Assembly: GCF_018070075.1 (NCBI RefSeq)
Contig: NZ_JAGPXE010000003.1
Location: 62,001 to 126,000, forward strand
DNA from: Saccharopolyspora endophytica
GTDB lineage: Bacteria; Actinomycetota; Actinomycetes; Mycobacteriales; Pseudonocardiaceae
DNA: 64,000 nt
Reading direction: 5' to 3'
The notes under the pieces were generated by a model. It had not been told where the DNA came from, searched no databases, and saw nothing but the letters and a program-made list of their open reading frames with translations. Positions 51,003-59,873 of the stretch are shown one piece after another. Every line of letters begins with the position of its first letter. Within the stretch, counting starts at the first letter, position 1. The translations under genes and the position numbers were made by a program.

Positions 51003-51880
51003 TGCTCGACGACTTCCGCCCGCACGACCTGCCCACGCCCTCCGGCGCGACGATCCGCGCCCGGGTCGGCGGGTCGGGCCCGCCGGTGCTGCTGCTGCAC
51101 GGATGGCCGCAGACCTCGGCGATGTGGCACCGCGTGGCGCCCGGGCTGGCCCGGACGCGCGCGGTCGTGCTGGCCGACCTGCCCGGCTACGGCGACAGCA
51201 CCGCCGCACCGGACGCCGAGGTCGCCTCGTTCGGCAAGCGCGCCATGGCCGCGGACCTCGTCGCGGCGATGCGGGCGCTGGGGCACGAGTCCTTCGCAGT
51301 CGTCGGCCACGACCGGGGAGCCCGCTGCGCCTACCGCATGGCCCTCGACCACCCGGACGTGGTGACCGCTGTGGCGGTGCTCGACGTGCTGCCCACCGCC
51401 GAGGTCTTCGCCCGCGCCGACGCGGCTTTCGCGCTCGGCGCGTGGCACTGGTTCTTCCTCGCCCAGCCCGAGATCCCGGAACGCCTCATCGGCGCCGACC
51501 CGGACGCCTTCTTCACGAGGTTCCTCCGTCCCGCCGAGGCCTTCGGGGACGTGGCGCTGGAGAGCTACCGCGCGGCGTGGCGCCGGCCCGAGGTCGTGCA
51601 CGCCATGTGCCAGGACTACCGGGCGGGCGCCAGCATCGACGTGGCCGATGACGAGGACGACCGGGGCGCCACCATCGACTGCCCGACCCTCCTGCTGTGG
51701 GGGCGGAGCGGTCCGCTCGGTCGCGACCCGGACCCGCTGGCCGCCTGGCGGAACCGGGCACCGCGGATCTCGGGTCGGGAGCTGGACTGCGGCCACCACC
51801 TGGCGGAGGAGTCGCCGGAGGAGACGCTTGGCGAGCTCACCCGATTCCTCAGTTCACGCAGGGAATTCCCGCCGCGCTGA
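51002..51880 (+). CDS. Alpha/beta hydrolase, haloacetate dehalogenase/epoxide hydrolase-like
   Basis: This 292-residue hydrolase has an Asp nucleophile in 'VVGHDRGARCAYRMALDHP' (G-H-D-R-G), oxyanion loop 'LLLHGWPQTSAMW', 'GAWHWFFLAQPEIPE' with the His-Trp pair typical of fluoroacetate dehalogenases, and the base in 'LDCGHHLAEESPEE'. It may remove halide from a haloacid or open an epoxide. The start shares its A with the previous stop (TGATG). With the Rieske protein and two amidohydrolases it suggests breakdown of a substituted, perhaps halogenated, compound. The end overlaps the convergent LCP gene by 32 bases. Confidence 0.86.
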   Translation: MLDDFRPHDLPTPSGATIRARVGGSGPPVLLLHGWPQTSAMWHRVAPGLARTRAVVLADLPGYGDSTAAPDAEVASFGKRAMAADLVAAMRALGHESFAVVGHDRGARCAYRMALDHPDVVTAVAVLDVLPTAEVFARADAAFALGAWHWFFLAQPEIPERLIGADPDAFFTRFLRPAEAFGDVALESYRAAWRRPEVVHAMCQDYRAGASIDVADDEDDRGATIDCPTLLLWGRSGPLGRDPDPLAAWRNRAPRISGRELDCGHHLAEESPEETLGELTRFLSSRREFPPR

Positions 51881-53390
51881 TCGGCGCCTGCGCCGGTTCC
51901 TGCTGCCGCGCGGTGCCGTCCAGCGCCATCGCGCCACCGGGGGAGAAGCGCGGGGCCGCCGGCCCGTCGTAGTCCGAGCCGATGATCACCTGGACGCGGC
52001 CGGAGGACAACGACGAACTAGCCTCGGTCCGCATGCCGCCCAGCAGGGAGGCCACCTCCTGCGCGGCCGCTTCCGCCCCCGAGCCGTAGCGGATCACCGA
52101 CGAGCTGCGCTTGCTGGTGTTGCCGACCGCGCCGACGTCGAGACCCTGGGCGTTGAGCCGGTCCTGGACCTTCGAGGCCAGGCCCGAGGTGCGGGTCCCG
52201 TTGAGCACGTCCACCCGCGCCGACGCGGGCTTGTGGGAAGCCGAGGTCGGCGGTGCTTGCGGAGGCGGGGAGCCCGGGGCGCCCGGCGGCAAGGTCGCCG
52301 CGCGGACGGCCGCCTTGACCGCGCGCGGATTGATCTTGAGGGCCTCGCCGTCGGGCGTGTCGTAGGCGGCGTCCTCGATCGGGATCGTGTCGAACTTGAT
52401 GGCACCGCCGGCCAGGCCGCGCAGCCGCTCGGCGAACGACAGCACGTCGGAGTCCTCACCGAGGTCGAGCACGACCGAGTCCTGCACCGAGTTGATCAGG
52501 TCGCGCAGCTTGTTCGGGTTGGCCAGCACGCCGCCGGACAGGGCGGTCTGCGCGAGCCCGGCGAGGAAGGCCTGCTGCCGCACCACGCGGTCGAGGTCGC
52601 CGCGGGGGAGGCCGTGTCGCTGCCGCACGAACGCCAGGGCATCCGGGCCCGCGATGGTCTGCTGGCCGGCTTGGAAGTCCGCACCGGAGAAGGAGTCGCG
52701 GGTGGCCGAGTTCAGGCACACGGGAACGCCGCCGACCGATTCGGTGATCTTGGCGAAGCCCAGCAGGTTGACCTCGGCGTAGTGGTCGATGGAGGAGCCG
52801 GTGAGGTTCTCCACGGTGCGCAGCAGCAGCTTGCGGCCGGCCTCGTTGCCGGCGCGGTCCAGCGCCGCCGGGTCGGTCACGCCGCTCTGCTGCCGGCTCG
52901 CGATCTCGGCTTCCTTGCCGCGCCCGTACGCCGAGTTGATCTTGTGGTTGCCCTGGCCGGGAATCGACACGTACGAGTCGCGGGGGAAGGAGAAGCCGAC
53001 CGCGCTGGTCCCGTCGTTGGGGATGTGCAGCATGATGACCGTGTCGGTCAGCGACGCGTCGTTGGAACCCGCGTGCAGCTCGCGCAGCACTTCTTCGGGC
53101 AGCGGTTTGCCGTGCGCGTCGGTGCGGCTGTCCATGCCCACCAGCAGGATGTCGACGGCGCCGTCCGCGCCGCCGCCGTCGGCGACGTCGCTGGTGGCCA
53201 GGCCGTTGAGCAGGTGCCGGTAGTTGCTCCAGCCGTAGCCGGTGACCAGCAGGATCACCAGCGACATGATGGTGGCGACGGCTCGGGGCCCGATCGGCTT
53301 GCGGCGCCGACGCGGCGGGAGCGGTCTGGCCGGCTGCCGCCCCCTGGGGCGCCGGGGCGGGACCGGATTCCTGTCGTGTGGCCTTGGCAA
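51849..53390 (-). CDS. LytR-CpsA-Psr (LCP) cell-wall ligase with LytR_C domain
   Basis: This 513-residue protein has a short basic cytoplasmic tail, one membrane helix (about 37-55), an LCP domain ('DILLVGMDSRTDAHG', 'DASLTDTVIMLHIP', 'SFPRDSYVSIPGQGNHKINSAYGRG', 'LDRVVRQQAFLAGL') and a C-terminal LytR_C domain ('RVDVLNGTRTSGLA'). The conserved Arg and Asp residues of the LCP site are present. It should transfer arabinogalactan or another wall polymer from lipid carrier to peptidoglycan outside the membrane. The TTG start has GGAGG 4 bases upstream. Confidence 0.9.
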   Translation of the reverse strand: MPRPHDRNPVPPRRPRGRQPARPLPPRRRRKPIGPRAVATIMSLVILLVTGYGWSNYRHLLNGLATSDVADGGGADGAVDILLVGMDSRTDAHGKPLPEEVLRELHAGSNDASLTDTVIMLHIPNDGTSAVGFSFPRDSYVSIPGQGNHKINSAYGRGKEAEIASRQQSGVTDPAALDRAGNEAGRKLLLRTVENLTGSSIDHYAEVNLLGFAKITESVGGVPVCLNSATRDSFSGADFQAGQQTIAGPDALAFVRQRHGLPRGDLDRVVRQQAFLAGLAQTALSGGVLANPNKLRDLINSVQDSVVLDLGEDSDVLSFAERLRGLAGGAIKFDTIPIEDAAYDTPDGEALKINPRAVKAAVRAATLPPGAPGSPPPQAPPTSASHKPASARVDVLNGTRTSGLASKVQDRLNAQGLDVGAVGNTSKRSSSVIRYGSGAEAAAQEVASLLGGMRTEASSSLSSGRVQVIIGSDYDGPAAPRFSPGGAMALDGTARQQEPAQAPISAAGIPCVN

Positions 53391-53522
53391 GGTTCCTCCG
53401 TCGGGTGCGCCCCTCTCGGCGCTCGAGCGACAACTCCAGGATTACATCCTGAAACCGCCGACCGGGCCTGTTGTGATCACTCGATGGCGGCCGATTTCGC
53501 CACGGAAAGTGATGTTTCCTGG

Positions 53523-54089
53523 TCAGTCCTCGGTGTCTCCGACGCCCGGGACGTCGGGCAGATCGCTCTGCCTGACCCGGTAGACCTGCAGCGAGGTGTC
53601 GTAGTACTTCGTGGTCTCGCCCGCCCAGTCCATGCCGATGCGCTGAGCCGTGGCGATCGCGCGCGTGTTGTCCGGCCGGGCCAGCGCGAAGATCTCGTCG
53701 ATGTCGAAGGTGAACGCCCAGTGCAGCAGGGCGATCGCGGCCTCGGTGGCGTAGCCGTGCCCCCACTCGTCGGGGCGCAGCTGCCAGGTCAGTTCGACGT
53801 CGTGGTCGTAGGGCGGCAGCAGGCGCAGCACGAGTCCGCCCACGACCTGGGAGTCCTCGCGGCGGTGCATCGCGAACCGGCCCGTCGGCGGCACGAGGTT
53901 GGGCTGCGACTCGATCCAGGAGTGCACCACGGCGCGCATCGCGGCCAGGTCGGCGACGTTGGAGATCACCGGGGTCAGCCACTCGGTGACCTCGGGGCGG
54001 CCGTAGAGGTCCAGCGCGGCCTGCACGTCGGCGTCGTCGGCGGTCCAGTCCCGGACCACGAGCCGTTCGGTGGTCAGCGGAAGTTGCAT
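53523..54089 (-). CDS. GNAT family N-acetyltransferase
   Basis: This 188-residue GNAT protein of the RimJ/RimL type has 'LTTERLVVRDWTADDAD' at the N-terminus, 'VELTWQLRPDEWGHGYATEAA' (motif A, acetyl-CoA pyrophosphate loop Q/R-x2-G-x-G/A) and 'DNTRAIATAQRIGMDWAG'. The substrate is unknown: ribosomal protein N-termini or small amines. ATG 54089 has GAGGG upstream. It is followed leftward by 132 bases before the LCP gene. Confidence 0.87.
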   Translation of the reverse strand: MQLPLTTERLVVRDWTADDADVQAALDLYGRPEVTEWLTPVISNVADLAAMRAVVHSWIESQPNLVPPTGRFAMHRREDSQVVGGLVLRLLPPYDHDVELTWQLRPDEWGHGYATEAAIALLHWAFTFDIDEIFALARPDNTRAIATAQRIGMDWAGETTKYYDTSLQVYRVRQSDLPDVPGVGDTED

Positions 54090-54388
54090 CGTCTGCCCTC
54101 GCCTTCCGCGCACCGGCGGAACCCGCCGGATCGGGTGATGTGGGGGAGCCACCTCGGATTCTATCCGCCCAGCGCGCACCCCATACACCTGTTACCGACT
54201 CCTATCGCTTCAGTGCCGATCGAACTCAACGCCCGAGAACGAGAAGAAGAAGCCCGCCCCGACACCCAGCGACCGGGTCTCAGTGGAAATCCGGACCCGA
54301 AGTCCCACTGAAATCAGGCCCCGGAATTCCACTGAAATCCGGGACCCGATCTCCAGTGAAATCCGGTTGCCTGGGCGGTGAGGTGGGG
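54090..54388. other. Intergenic region with imperfect tandem repeats
   Basis: No gene is supported. The right-hand part holds four imperfect 24-25-base repeats at 54278-54371, listed separately; the rest is the GNAT promoter region and shows no clear elements. Confidence 0.55.
54278..54371. repeat. Four imperfect tandem repeats of 24-25 bases
   Basis: Units begin at 54278, 54303, 54328 and 54352 and share the core TCC(A/C)(C/G)TGAAATCCGG followed by a C-rich end. Units differ at several places and there are no spacers, so it is not a CRISPR array. It lies 17 bases past the stop of the LarA-like gene. Confidence 0.75.
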
Positions 54389-55684
54389 TCAGTGCGCGGG
54401 TGGGAGCTTGGGGAGGCGGCCGGTGGCGTCGAACTGCCAGGGGAGCGGCTCGCCGAGGGCGGCCATGTCCGGGTGCTCGGCGACTTCCCGGGCGTAGGCC
54501 TCGGAGACCTCGACGCGCGGCATCGACAGGGTGTTGCGGATCCGCACGACCTTCGCGGGTCGCTCCTGCGGGCCTCGCGTGAGGTGCAGGGCGGCCACGA
54601 TCGCGTCGCGGTCGTTGGCCAGCGCCATCGGGATCCGCGCGCCGTCCGGAACACCCGAGGTCAGCGAGTTGGTGTAGAACGAGCCGAACTCGATCTGGTC
54701 CACGCACTCCTGCGTGGTCAGGTCGGCCAGTCCCAGCCCGCACGCGTTGCCGTTGGTGTGCTCGGTCAGGCCGAGCACCACGATCCGCTTGATCGGCGTC
54801 GCGTGGAACTTGTCGGCGTTGACCGGTGCGCGGCCGGTGATGTTGGGATCCATGCCCGCACCGCTGATGTCCTTGCCGATCTCGTCGACCACGAGCACGT
54901 CGATGTCGGACATCAGCAGCTTCGGCATCAGCGACTTCGCCTCGGCCAGCAGCTCCGCTTCGCGCTCCAGCATCCGGTCGGTCGCGACCAGCTCCAGCCG
55001 GGCGATGTTCTCGTAGGCGTTCTCCACGACCGCCACGCCGAACTCGAACGGCACCACGCCCAGGGCTGCCGAGGCGGCCTCCGGGATCAAGGTGTCGAAC
55101 TTCTCGAAGCCGTGCCGGTGCAGCGTCGCCGCGCCCCGGTGCTTGCCCAGTCCGATCGCGATCATCTTCGCCAGGCCGCTCTCGTGCGTGCCGCGGAAGT
55201 CCGTGTGCGGTTTGACCCTGCCCAGCACCACGACGCTGTCGGCCTGCGCGGCTTCGGCGTCGAAGTGCACCGGCGTGCCGTCGGCGAGCCTGGTGATCAC
55301 GACCGTTTCCATCGACGAGATCACCGGTGCGCCGACGGTCTCCTCGGTGACCCCGAACTCGGCCAGCACCTGCCGCTGCCCTTCCGCGGTGCCGCCGCCG
55401 TGACTGCCCATCGCCGGCACCACGAACGGCTTGGCCCCGTGCTCGGCGAGCGCCCCGACCAGGGCGATGACGATGCGGTCCAGCTGCGCGATGCCTCGGC
55501 TGCCCACCGTCACCGCGATGCGCTTGCCGCTGACCGGGTGGGCGCGGTCGTGCTCGGCCACCTGCGCGCGGATCGTGCCTTCGAGGTCGTCGATCGACTC
55601 GGCGGCGTAGCGCTGCTCGATGGGGAGCATCCTGGGCAGCTCGACATCGGCACCTGCCAACCGGACCTTCTCTACGTTGAACAT
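54389..55684 (-). CDS. LarA-like (lactate racemase domain, DUF2088) protein
   Basis: This 431-residue protein of the lactate racemase N-terminal family has 'AVTVGSRGIAQLDRIVIALVGALAEHGAKPFVVPAMGSHGGGTAEGQ', 'VVLGRVKPHTDFRG', 'ESGLAKMIAIGLGKHRGA' and 'VLVVDEIGKDISGAGMDPNITGR'. Members racemise or epimerise 2-hydroxy acids with a nickel-pincer cofactor. This branch is longer and its substrate is unknown. The cofactor genes larB, larC and larE are not nearby. It is divergent from a DUF5313 gene across 138 bases. Confidence 0.83.
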   Translation of the reverse strand: MFNVEKVRLAGADVELPRMLPIEQRYAAESIDDLEGTIRAQVAEHDRAHPVSGKRIAVTVGSRGIAQLDRIVIALVGALAEHGAKPFVVPAMGSHGGGTAEGQRQVLAEFGVTEETVGAPVISSMETVVITRLADGTPVHFDAEAAQADSVVVLGRVKPHTDFRGTHESGLAKMIAIGLGKHRGAATLHRHGFEKFDTLIPEAASAALGVVPFEFGVAVVENAYENIARLELVATDRMLEREAELLAEAKSLMPKLLMSDIDVLVVDEIGKDISGAGMDPNITGRAPVNADKFHATPIKRIVVLGLTEHTNGNACGLGLADLTTQECVDQIEFGSFYTNSLTSGVPDGARIPMALANDRDAIVAALHLTRGPQERPAKVVRIRNTLSMPRVEVSEAYAREVAEHPDMAALGEPLPWQFDATGRLPKLPPAH

Positions 55685-55822
55685 CTCTGCGAGTCCTTCT
55701 CAGCGCTGCGACCAGGGGTTCTCCCACCTTGGCAGCTCGAACGACCGGGATCACCCCCGTGCTCGGGGGTGTCGGGGCGCCGTGATCGCCGGTGTGCGTT
55801 CGGCGGCCTCTATCGTTGGGGG

Positions 55823-56218
55823 ATGATGCGTCCGGGTCCGGTGCGGTGGGTGGCCTACCAGTACGGCGGCAGGTTGCCCGAGCAGTACCGCGACTGGGTC
55901 CTGCACGACGCGACCTGCCGGACCTGGGTGCTGCGGGTGCTGATCCGCGGGCTGTTGCAGATCGCGCCGATCGGGGCGGTGCTGTTCCTCGCGCTCGGCC
56001 TGCTGGGCGGGGCGTGGCCGATCGCTGCCGGATCCTTGTTGCTGGGGTTGCTGGTGGTGGCGCGGATCGTGCTGACCAGTTCGATCGACAGCGTGGACAG
56101 CAGGCTCACGCGGTACGGCTTCCCGCCGGGGCACGGGTCGGCGGTGCGCAGGCAGCGCGACGCCGAGGCCGCCGAGCGGTACCGGGCGGTGTGGCGGCAG
56201 GACCCGCCTGAGAGCTGA
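55823..56218 (+). CDS. DUF5313 family membrane protein
   Basis: This 131-residue protein begins 'RPGPVRWVAYQYGGRLPEQYRDWVLHDATCRTWVLR', the signature of DUF5313. It continues with two adjacent hydrophobic helices (about 48-85) and a charged tail with 'LTRYGFPPGHGS' and 'RYRAVWRQ'. The family is found in mycobacteria and Pseudonocardiales and has no known function; it is likely an inner-membrane protein. ATG 55823 or 55826 may start it. It is 46 bases before ilvA in the same direction. Confidence 0.82.
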   Translation: MMRPGPVRWVAYQYGGRLPEQYRDWVLHDATCRTWVLRVLIRGLLQIAPIGAVLFLALGLLGGAWPIAAGSLLLGLLVVARIVLTSSIDSVDSRLTRYGFPPGHGSAVRRQRDAEAAERYRAVWRQDPPES

Positions 56219-56264
56219 GCCACCCGACGGCCGTCTGATTCACCAGCGGCTTTAGTATCACCAG

Positions 56265-57512
56265 GTGTCCGTTGAGCTCACTCCCGCCGCGATCTTCCGG
56301 GCCGGCACCCGCCTGCGACAGGTGGTCCGGCGCACGCCGCTGGAATCCAGCAGCCGCCTCAGCGCGGAGCTCGGCGTACCGGTCCGCCTCAAGCGCGAGG
56401 ACCTGCAGGTCTGCCGGTCCTACAAGGTGCGCGGTGCGTTCAACCTGATCTCCGGGCTCGACGCCGAGGAGCGCGAGCGCGGCGTGGTGTGCGCCAGCGC
56501 GGGCAACCACGCTCAGGGCCTGGCGTTCGCCTGCCGCGAGCTGCAGATCAAGGGCCGCGTGTACCTGCCCTCGAACACCCCTCGGCAGAAGCGCAAGCGG
56601 ATCGCCACCATCGGCGGCGAGTGGATCGAGCCGGTGATCGTCGGCTCTTCGTTCGACGAGGCCAGTGCCGCGTCCAAGGCCGACGCCGAGCGCACCGGCG
56701 CGGTGTACGTGCACCCCTTCGACGATCCGCGCACCATCGCCGGTCAGGGCACGGTGGGCCTGGAGATCGCCGAGCAGCACGACGGACCCATCGACACCGT
56801 GATCGTCCCGGTGGGCGGTGGCGGACTGCTGGCCGGGATCGTGCTGTGGCTCAAGGAGCACTTCCCGGAGATCCGCGTGGTCGGTGCCGAGCCCGCCGGT
56901 GCGGCGAGCATGCGGGCCGCCTTCGACGAGGGCGCGCCGGTCAAGCTCCCCGCGGTGGACACGTTCGTCGACGGCGCGGCCGTCGGCCGGGTCGGCGACC
57001 TCGGGTACGAGGTGGCGCGCGAGCTGGTCGACGAGCTGGTGGCCGTGCCCGAGGGCGCGGTGTGCACCGAGATGATCGAGCTGTACCAGACCGAGGGCAT
57101 CATCGCCGAGCCCGCGGGTGCGTTGGCCAGCGCCGCTTCGCGGATGCTGGAGCGGGCACCGCGCGGTCCGGTGGTGTGCGTGGTCTCCGGAGGCAACAAC
57201 GATCTGAGCCGCTACGGCGAGATCGTCGAGCGCTCGCTGCTGCACGAGGGGCTGCGGCACTACTTCCTGGTCACCTTCTCGCAGGAGCCGGGGGCGCTGC
57301 GGCACTTCCTCGACGACGTGCTCGTCGAGGGCCAGGACATCGTCGCCTTCGAGTACGTCAAGAAGAACAACCGGGAGACCGGTCCGGCGCTGGTGGGCAT
57401 CGAGCTCGACAACGCCGACGACCTCGACGACCTGCTGACGCGGATGAAGGAATCGCCGCTGCAGATCGAGCAGGTCTCGCCGGGCTCGCCGCTGTTCTCG
57501 TTCCTGGTCTAG
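56265..57512 (+). CDS. ilvA: Threonine ammonia-lyase (threonine dehydratase)
   Basis: This 415-residue fold-type II PLP enzyme has the PLP lysine K54 in 'SYKVRGAFN', the substrate loop 'SAGNHAQG', the phosphate cup 'VPVGGGGLLAG' and 'PAGALASAA'. A C-terminal ACT-like regulatory region of about 85 residues ('HYFLVTFSQEPGALRHFLDDVL') suggests feedback control by isoleucine. It makes 2-oxobutanoate, the first step to isoleucine. The GTG start is near the end of an AT-richer leader. Its stop TAG shares the palindrome CTAG with the stop of the convergent PhoD gene. Confidence 0.93.
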   Translation: MSVELTPAAIFRAGTRLRQVVRRTPLESSSRLSAELGVPVRLKREDLQVCRSYKVRGAFNLISGLDAEERERGVVCASAGNHAQGLAFACRELQIKGRVYLPSNTPRQKRKRIATIGGEWIEPVIVGSSFDEASAASKADAERTGAVYVHPFDDPRTIAGQGTVGLEIAEQHDGPIDTVIVPVGGGGLLAGIVLWLKEHFPEIRVVGAEPAGAASMRAAFDEGAPVKLPAVDTFVDGAAVGRVGDLGYEVARELVDELVAVPEGAVCTEMIELYQTEGIIAEPAGALASAASRMLERAPRGPVVCVVSGGNNDLSRYGEIVERSLLHEGLRHYFLVTFSQEPGALRHFLDDVLVEGQDIVAFEYVKKNNRETGPALVGIELDNADDLDDLLTRMKESPLQIEQVSPGSPLFSFLV

Positions 57513-59093
57513 ATCAGCCGGCGGACGCAGGTCCGCGCGAGGGCGTCGTCGGCGGTGGCTTCCCAGAGGGTCACCTGCGCGCGCGTGCCGTCGTAGTCGA
57601 GCTGGGCGATGGCGTTGCCGAAGAACGGCCCGTCGGTCCGGCGCCAGTGCAGCGGCAGCGGTGGCACCCCGGCGCGTTGCGACATCGTCCGCAGCAGGCG
57701 GGCCGCAGTGTGCGACCAGGCGGCGCGCAGCGGCCTGCGCAGCGGTTTCGGGGCCTGGTTGTGCAGCGGTGAGCAGGTCAGCTGGGTGATGCGGGAGTTC
57801 AGCGCGCGCGGGTAATCGGCCTCGGCGAAGTAGCTGTGGTGGACGTCGCCGGAGAGCACGCTGATGGTCGCGGGCGCGTCGGTGTCCGCGGCGCGGTCGC
57901 CGATGAGTGCGGCGAGGCGGTCGAAGGACGCGCGGAACGAGGCCCAGTGCTCGAGATCGCCTGCCTGGCGGACCTTCTCGGCGAGCCCGGCGTGCCTTCC
58001 GTTGCAGGCGCGTTCGTTCCAGGACTGCAGGTGGTGCACGGCGGGCGGCAGCAGCCACGGCAGGGATGAGGCCAGCACCAGGTGGCGGCGGTCGGCGGCG
58101 GCGATGTCGCGCAGCCAGGCGAAGTCGCCGTCGGAGAGCATGGCGCGTTCGCCCGGTCTCCAGGATCCGGCCGCAGCGGGTGTCGAGCACGACCAGCCGC
58201 ACGCCGCCGAGGTCGCGGTGGTAGCTCCAGCGCGTTCCCTTCTCGCCCTGGTCCTCGCGGTCGGCGCGGGCGGCCATCTCGCGCAGCACCGGCAGCGCGT
58301 CGCCGTGGCGGCCGACCTCGCGGACCTCGCGGAAGACGGGGTCGGCGGCGAGGTCGTCGGGGTCGAGGTTGCCGATGTGCTGGTAGATCCAGTACGCGAC
58401 GAGCCCGCCGAGGAGGCGTTCGCGCCACCAGGGTTGGGTGGAGATCGCGCTTCGCCAGCTGCGCGAGGTGTTCCAGTCGTCGCGCACGTCGTGGTCGTCG
58501 AAGATCATCATGCTCGGCAGCGTCGACAGCAGCCAGCGGACCGGGGGGTCCTGCCAGGCGTGCCGGTAGAGGCGGGTGTACTCCTCGAAGTTCGCGACCT
58601 CGCCGACGGGCGGTCGACGCAGGTCGCGCAGCTTCGCCAGTTCGCGGCGCACGGGCGGCGTGGGCTGGTCGGCGTAGACCTGGTCGCCGAGCAGCATGAT
58701 CACGTCCGGTCGCTCGTCCTCCGGGGTTGCGGCGATGCGGGCGGCGATGGCGGTCAGCGCGTCGGGGCCGAGGCCGTCGCGGCCCGCGGCGGGCCGGTCG
58801 AAGTGGCAGGAGCCGAACAGGGCGGTGAGCCGGTCGGTTCCGGTGACCGGGCGGATCACGCTGGGGGAGATCTCCGGCGGGGGCCAGACCAGGTGGTCGT
58901 CGAGTCGCACCTGGTAGGGCGTCGGGCCGGTGACGTGGGTGGTGAGCAGCGCGTAGTGGTGGCCGCCGACCTGGAAGGTGTGCTCGGCGGCGTCGAGCAC
59001 CTCGACCGTGCAGGGCCCGTCGGTCTCCACCCAGACGGTGGCCCGGTTCTGGTCGACGTAGCGCAGCAGGGGGCCCAGCACCAACTCGGTCAC
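57509..59093 (-). pseudogene. PhoD-like alkaline phosphatase, frameshifted
   Basis: Two frames together give a PhoD-family metallophosphatase of about 527 residues. The first frame (from 59093) contains 'FGSCHFDRPAAGRDG', 'MLLGDQVYAD' and 'MIFDDHDVRDDWNTS', the metal-binding part, up to 'RCGRILETG'. The reading frame is lost at C58152-C58154 (three C on the plus strand). One base fewer restores 'ETGERAMLSDGDFAWL', and the second frame continues to 57509 with 'ISVLSGDVHHSYFAEADYP', the last metal ligands. A single-base insertion in a short homopolymer is either a sequencing error or a recent loss. GTG 59093 follows CAGGA; GTG 59111 is possible. Confidence 0.85.
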
Positions 59094-59162
59094 CGGTCCT
59101 GGATACACCACGTGGCAGGCCGGGGAAACTCGGCGGCGCGGTGTCCACTGTGGTCCGGACGT

Positions 59163-59204
59163 GAGCGGGCGGGCCCGGTGTGGAGGGGTCGGGCCCGCCC
59201 GCTC
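59163..59204 (-). terminator. Terminator of the AA10 monooxygenase gene
   Basis: A perfect 14-bp stem (59163-59176 with 59191-59204) with a 14-base loop begins 13 bases past the AA10 stop codon. It separates the gene from PhoD downstream on the same strand. Confidence 0.85.
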
Positions 59205-59217
59205 GTCCTGGTGGTGC

Positions 59218-59739
59218 TTACTTGATGGCGCCGACGTTGACGTCGATGCAGGCGTAGAAGGCGTTGGCGGTGTCGGCGACGTTCCACACCGCGAGCACCT
59301 TCTGCGGACCGCTGAAGCCGGACAGGTCGACGTTGTGCGACAGCTGCTGCGGCGGCTGCTGGCCGCCCTGGTCGAACGAGCCGACGAGCTTGTCGCCGAC
59401 GTAGTACTCCCAGGTGGTGGTGGCGTGGGCGGCGGTCAGCTTCCAGTTGAACGTGGCCTGGGTGCCGATCGGGGTGGCGGTCCAGCCCTTGGAGTCGTCG
59501 TCGAGCTCGGCGAAGCTCTCGTTGCCGCCGCTGCAGCTCTTGAGTCCCTTCGGGCCCTCGACGCTCTGCGGCTCGTAGGTGATGGAACCGCACTGCACGG
59601 TGCCGGCGGCGCACTGGGCCTGGCGGCTCGGCGGTGCGTCGACGTAGCCGTGGGCGCTCGCGGTCCCGGCGGGGATCGCGATCAGGAACGGTGCGACGGC
59701 GGCACCGACCATGGCTGCGGAGATCTTGCGATTGGGCAT
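59218..59739 (-). CDS. Secreted lytic polysaccharide monooxygenase (AA10, chitin-active type)
   Basis: This 173-residue protein has a 29-residue signal peptide cut before H30 ('TASA-HGYVDAPPSRQ'). The mature protein thus begins with the histidine needed for the copper 'histidine brace', and the second brace His is H105 in 'LTAAHATTTW'. The cysteines at 43/50 are as in chitin-binding AA10 enzymes. It is a single-domain enzyme with no binding module. It breaks crystalline chitin or cellulose by oxidation, outside the cell. ATG 59739 has AAGGAG 7 bases upstream. A DasR-like box 119 bases upstream predicts control by N-acetylglucosamine, which supports chitin as substrate. Confidence 0.93.
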   Translation of the reverse strand: MPNRKISAAMVGAAVAPFLIAIPAGTASAHGYVDAPPSRQAQCAAGTVQCGSITYEPQSVEGPKGLKSCSGGNESFAELDDDSKGWTATPIGTQATFNWKLTAAHATTTWEYYVGDKLVGSFDQGGQQPPQQLSHNVDLSGFSGPQKVLAVWNVADTANAFYACIDVNVGAIK

Positions 59740-59857
59740 TGTCAGCTCCTTCGGGGGAAGTCGCGACAGGGTGAATCGATTCCGAACAGCGGAACCCATC
59801 GGCGGCGGTCCGTTGTTCAACAATGCCTGTCGCGGAAGGGGAATCGCCGAATCAGTT

Positions 59858-59873
59858 AGTGGTCTGGACCATA
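59858..59873. promoter_or_regulatory. DasR-responsive element (dre) candidate
   Basis: AGTGGTCTGGACCATA contains TGGTCTGGACCA, one base off the palindromic core TGGTCTAGACCA of known dre sites (ACTGGTCTAGACCACT) bound by the GntR-type repressor DasR in streptomycetes and Saccharopolyspora. It sits 119 bases upstream of the AA10 start. Binding is inferred. Confidence 0.72.

Noticed and set aside
54278..54371. Possible CRISPR array
   Set aside because: The repeats are contiguous with no spacers, only four units, each diverged, and no cas gene is present.
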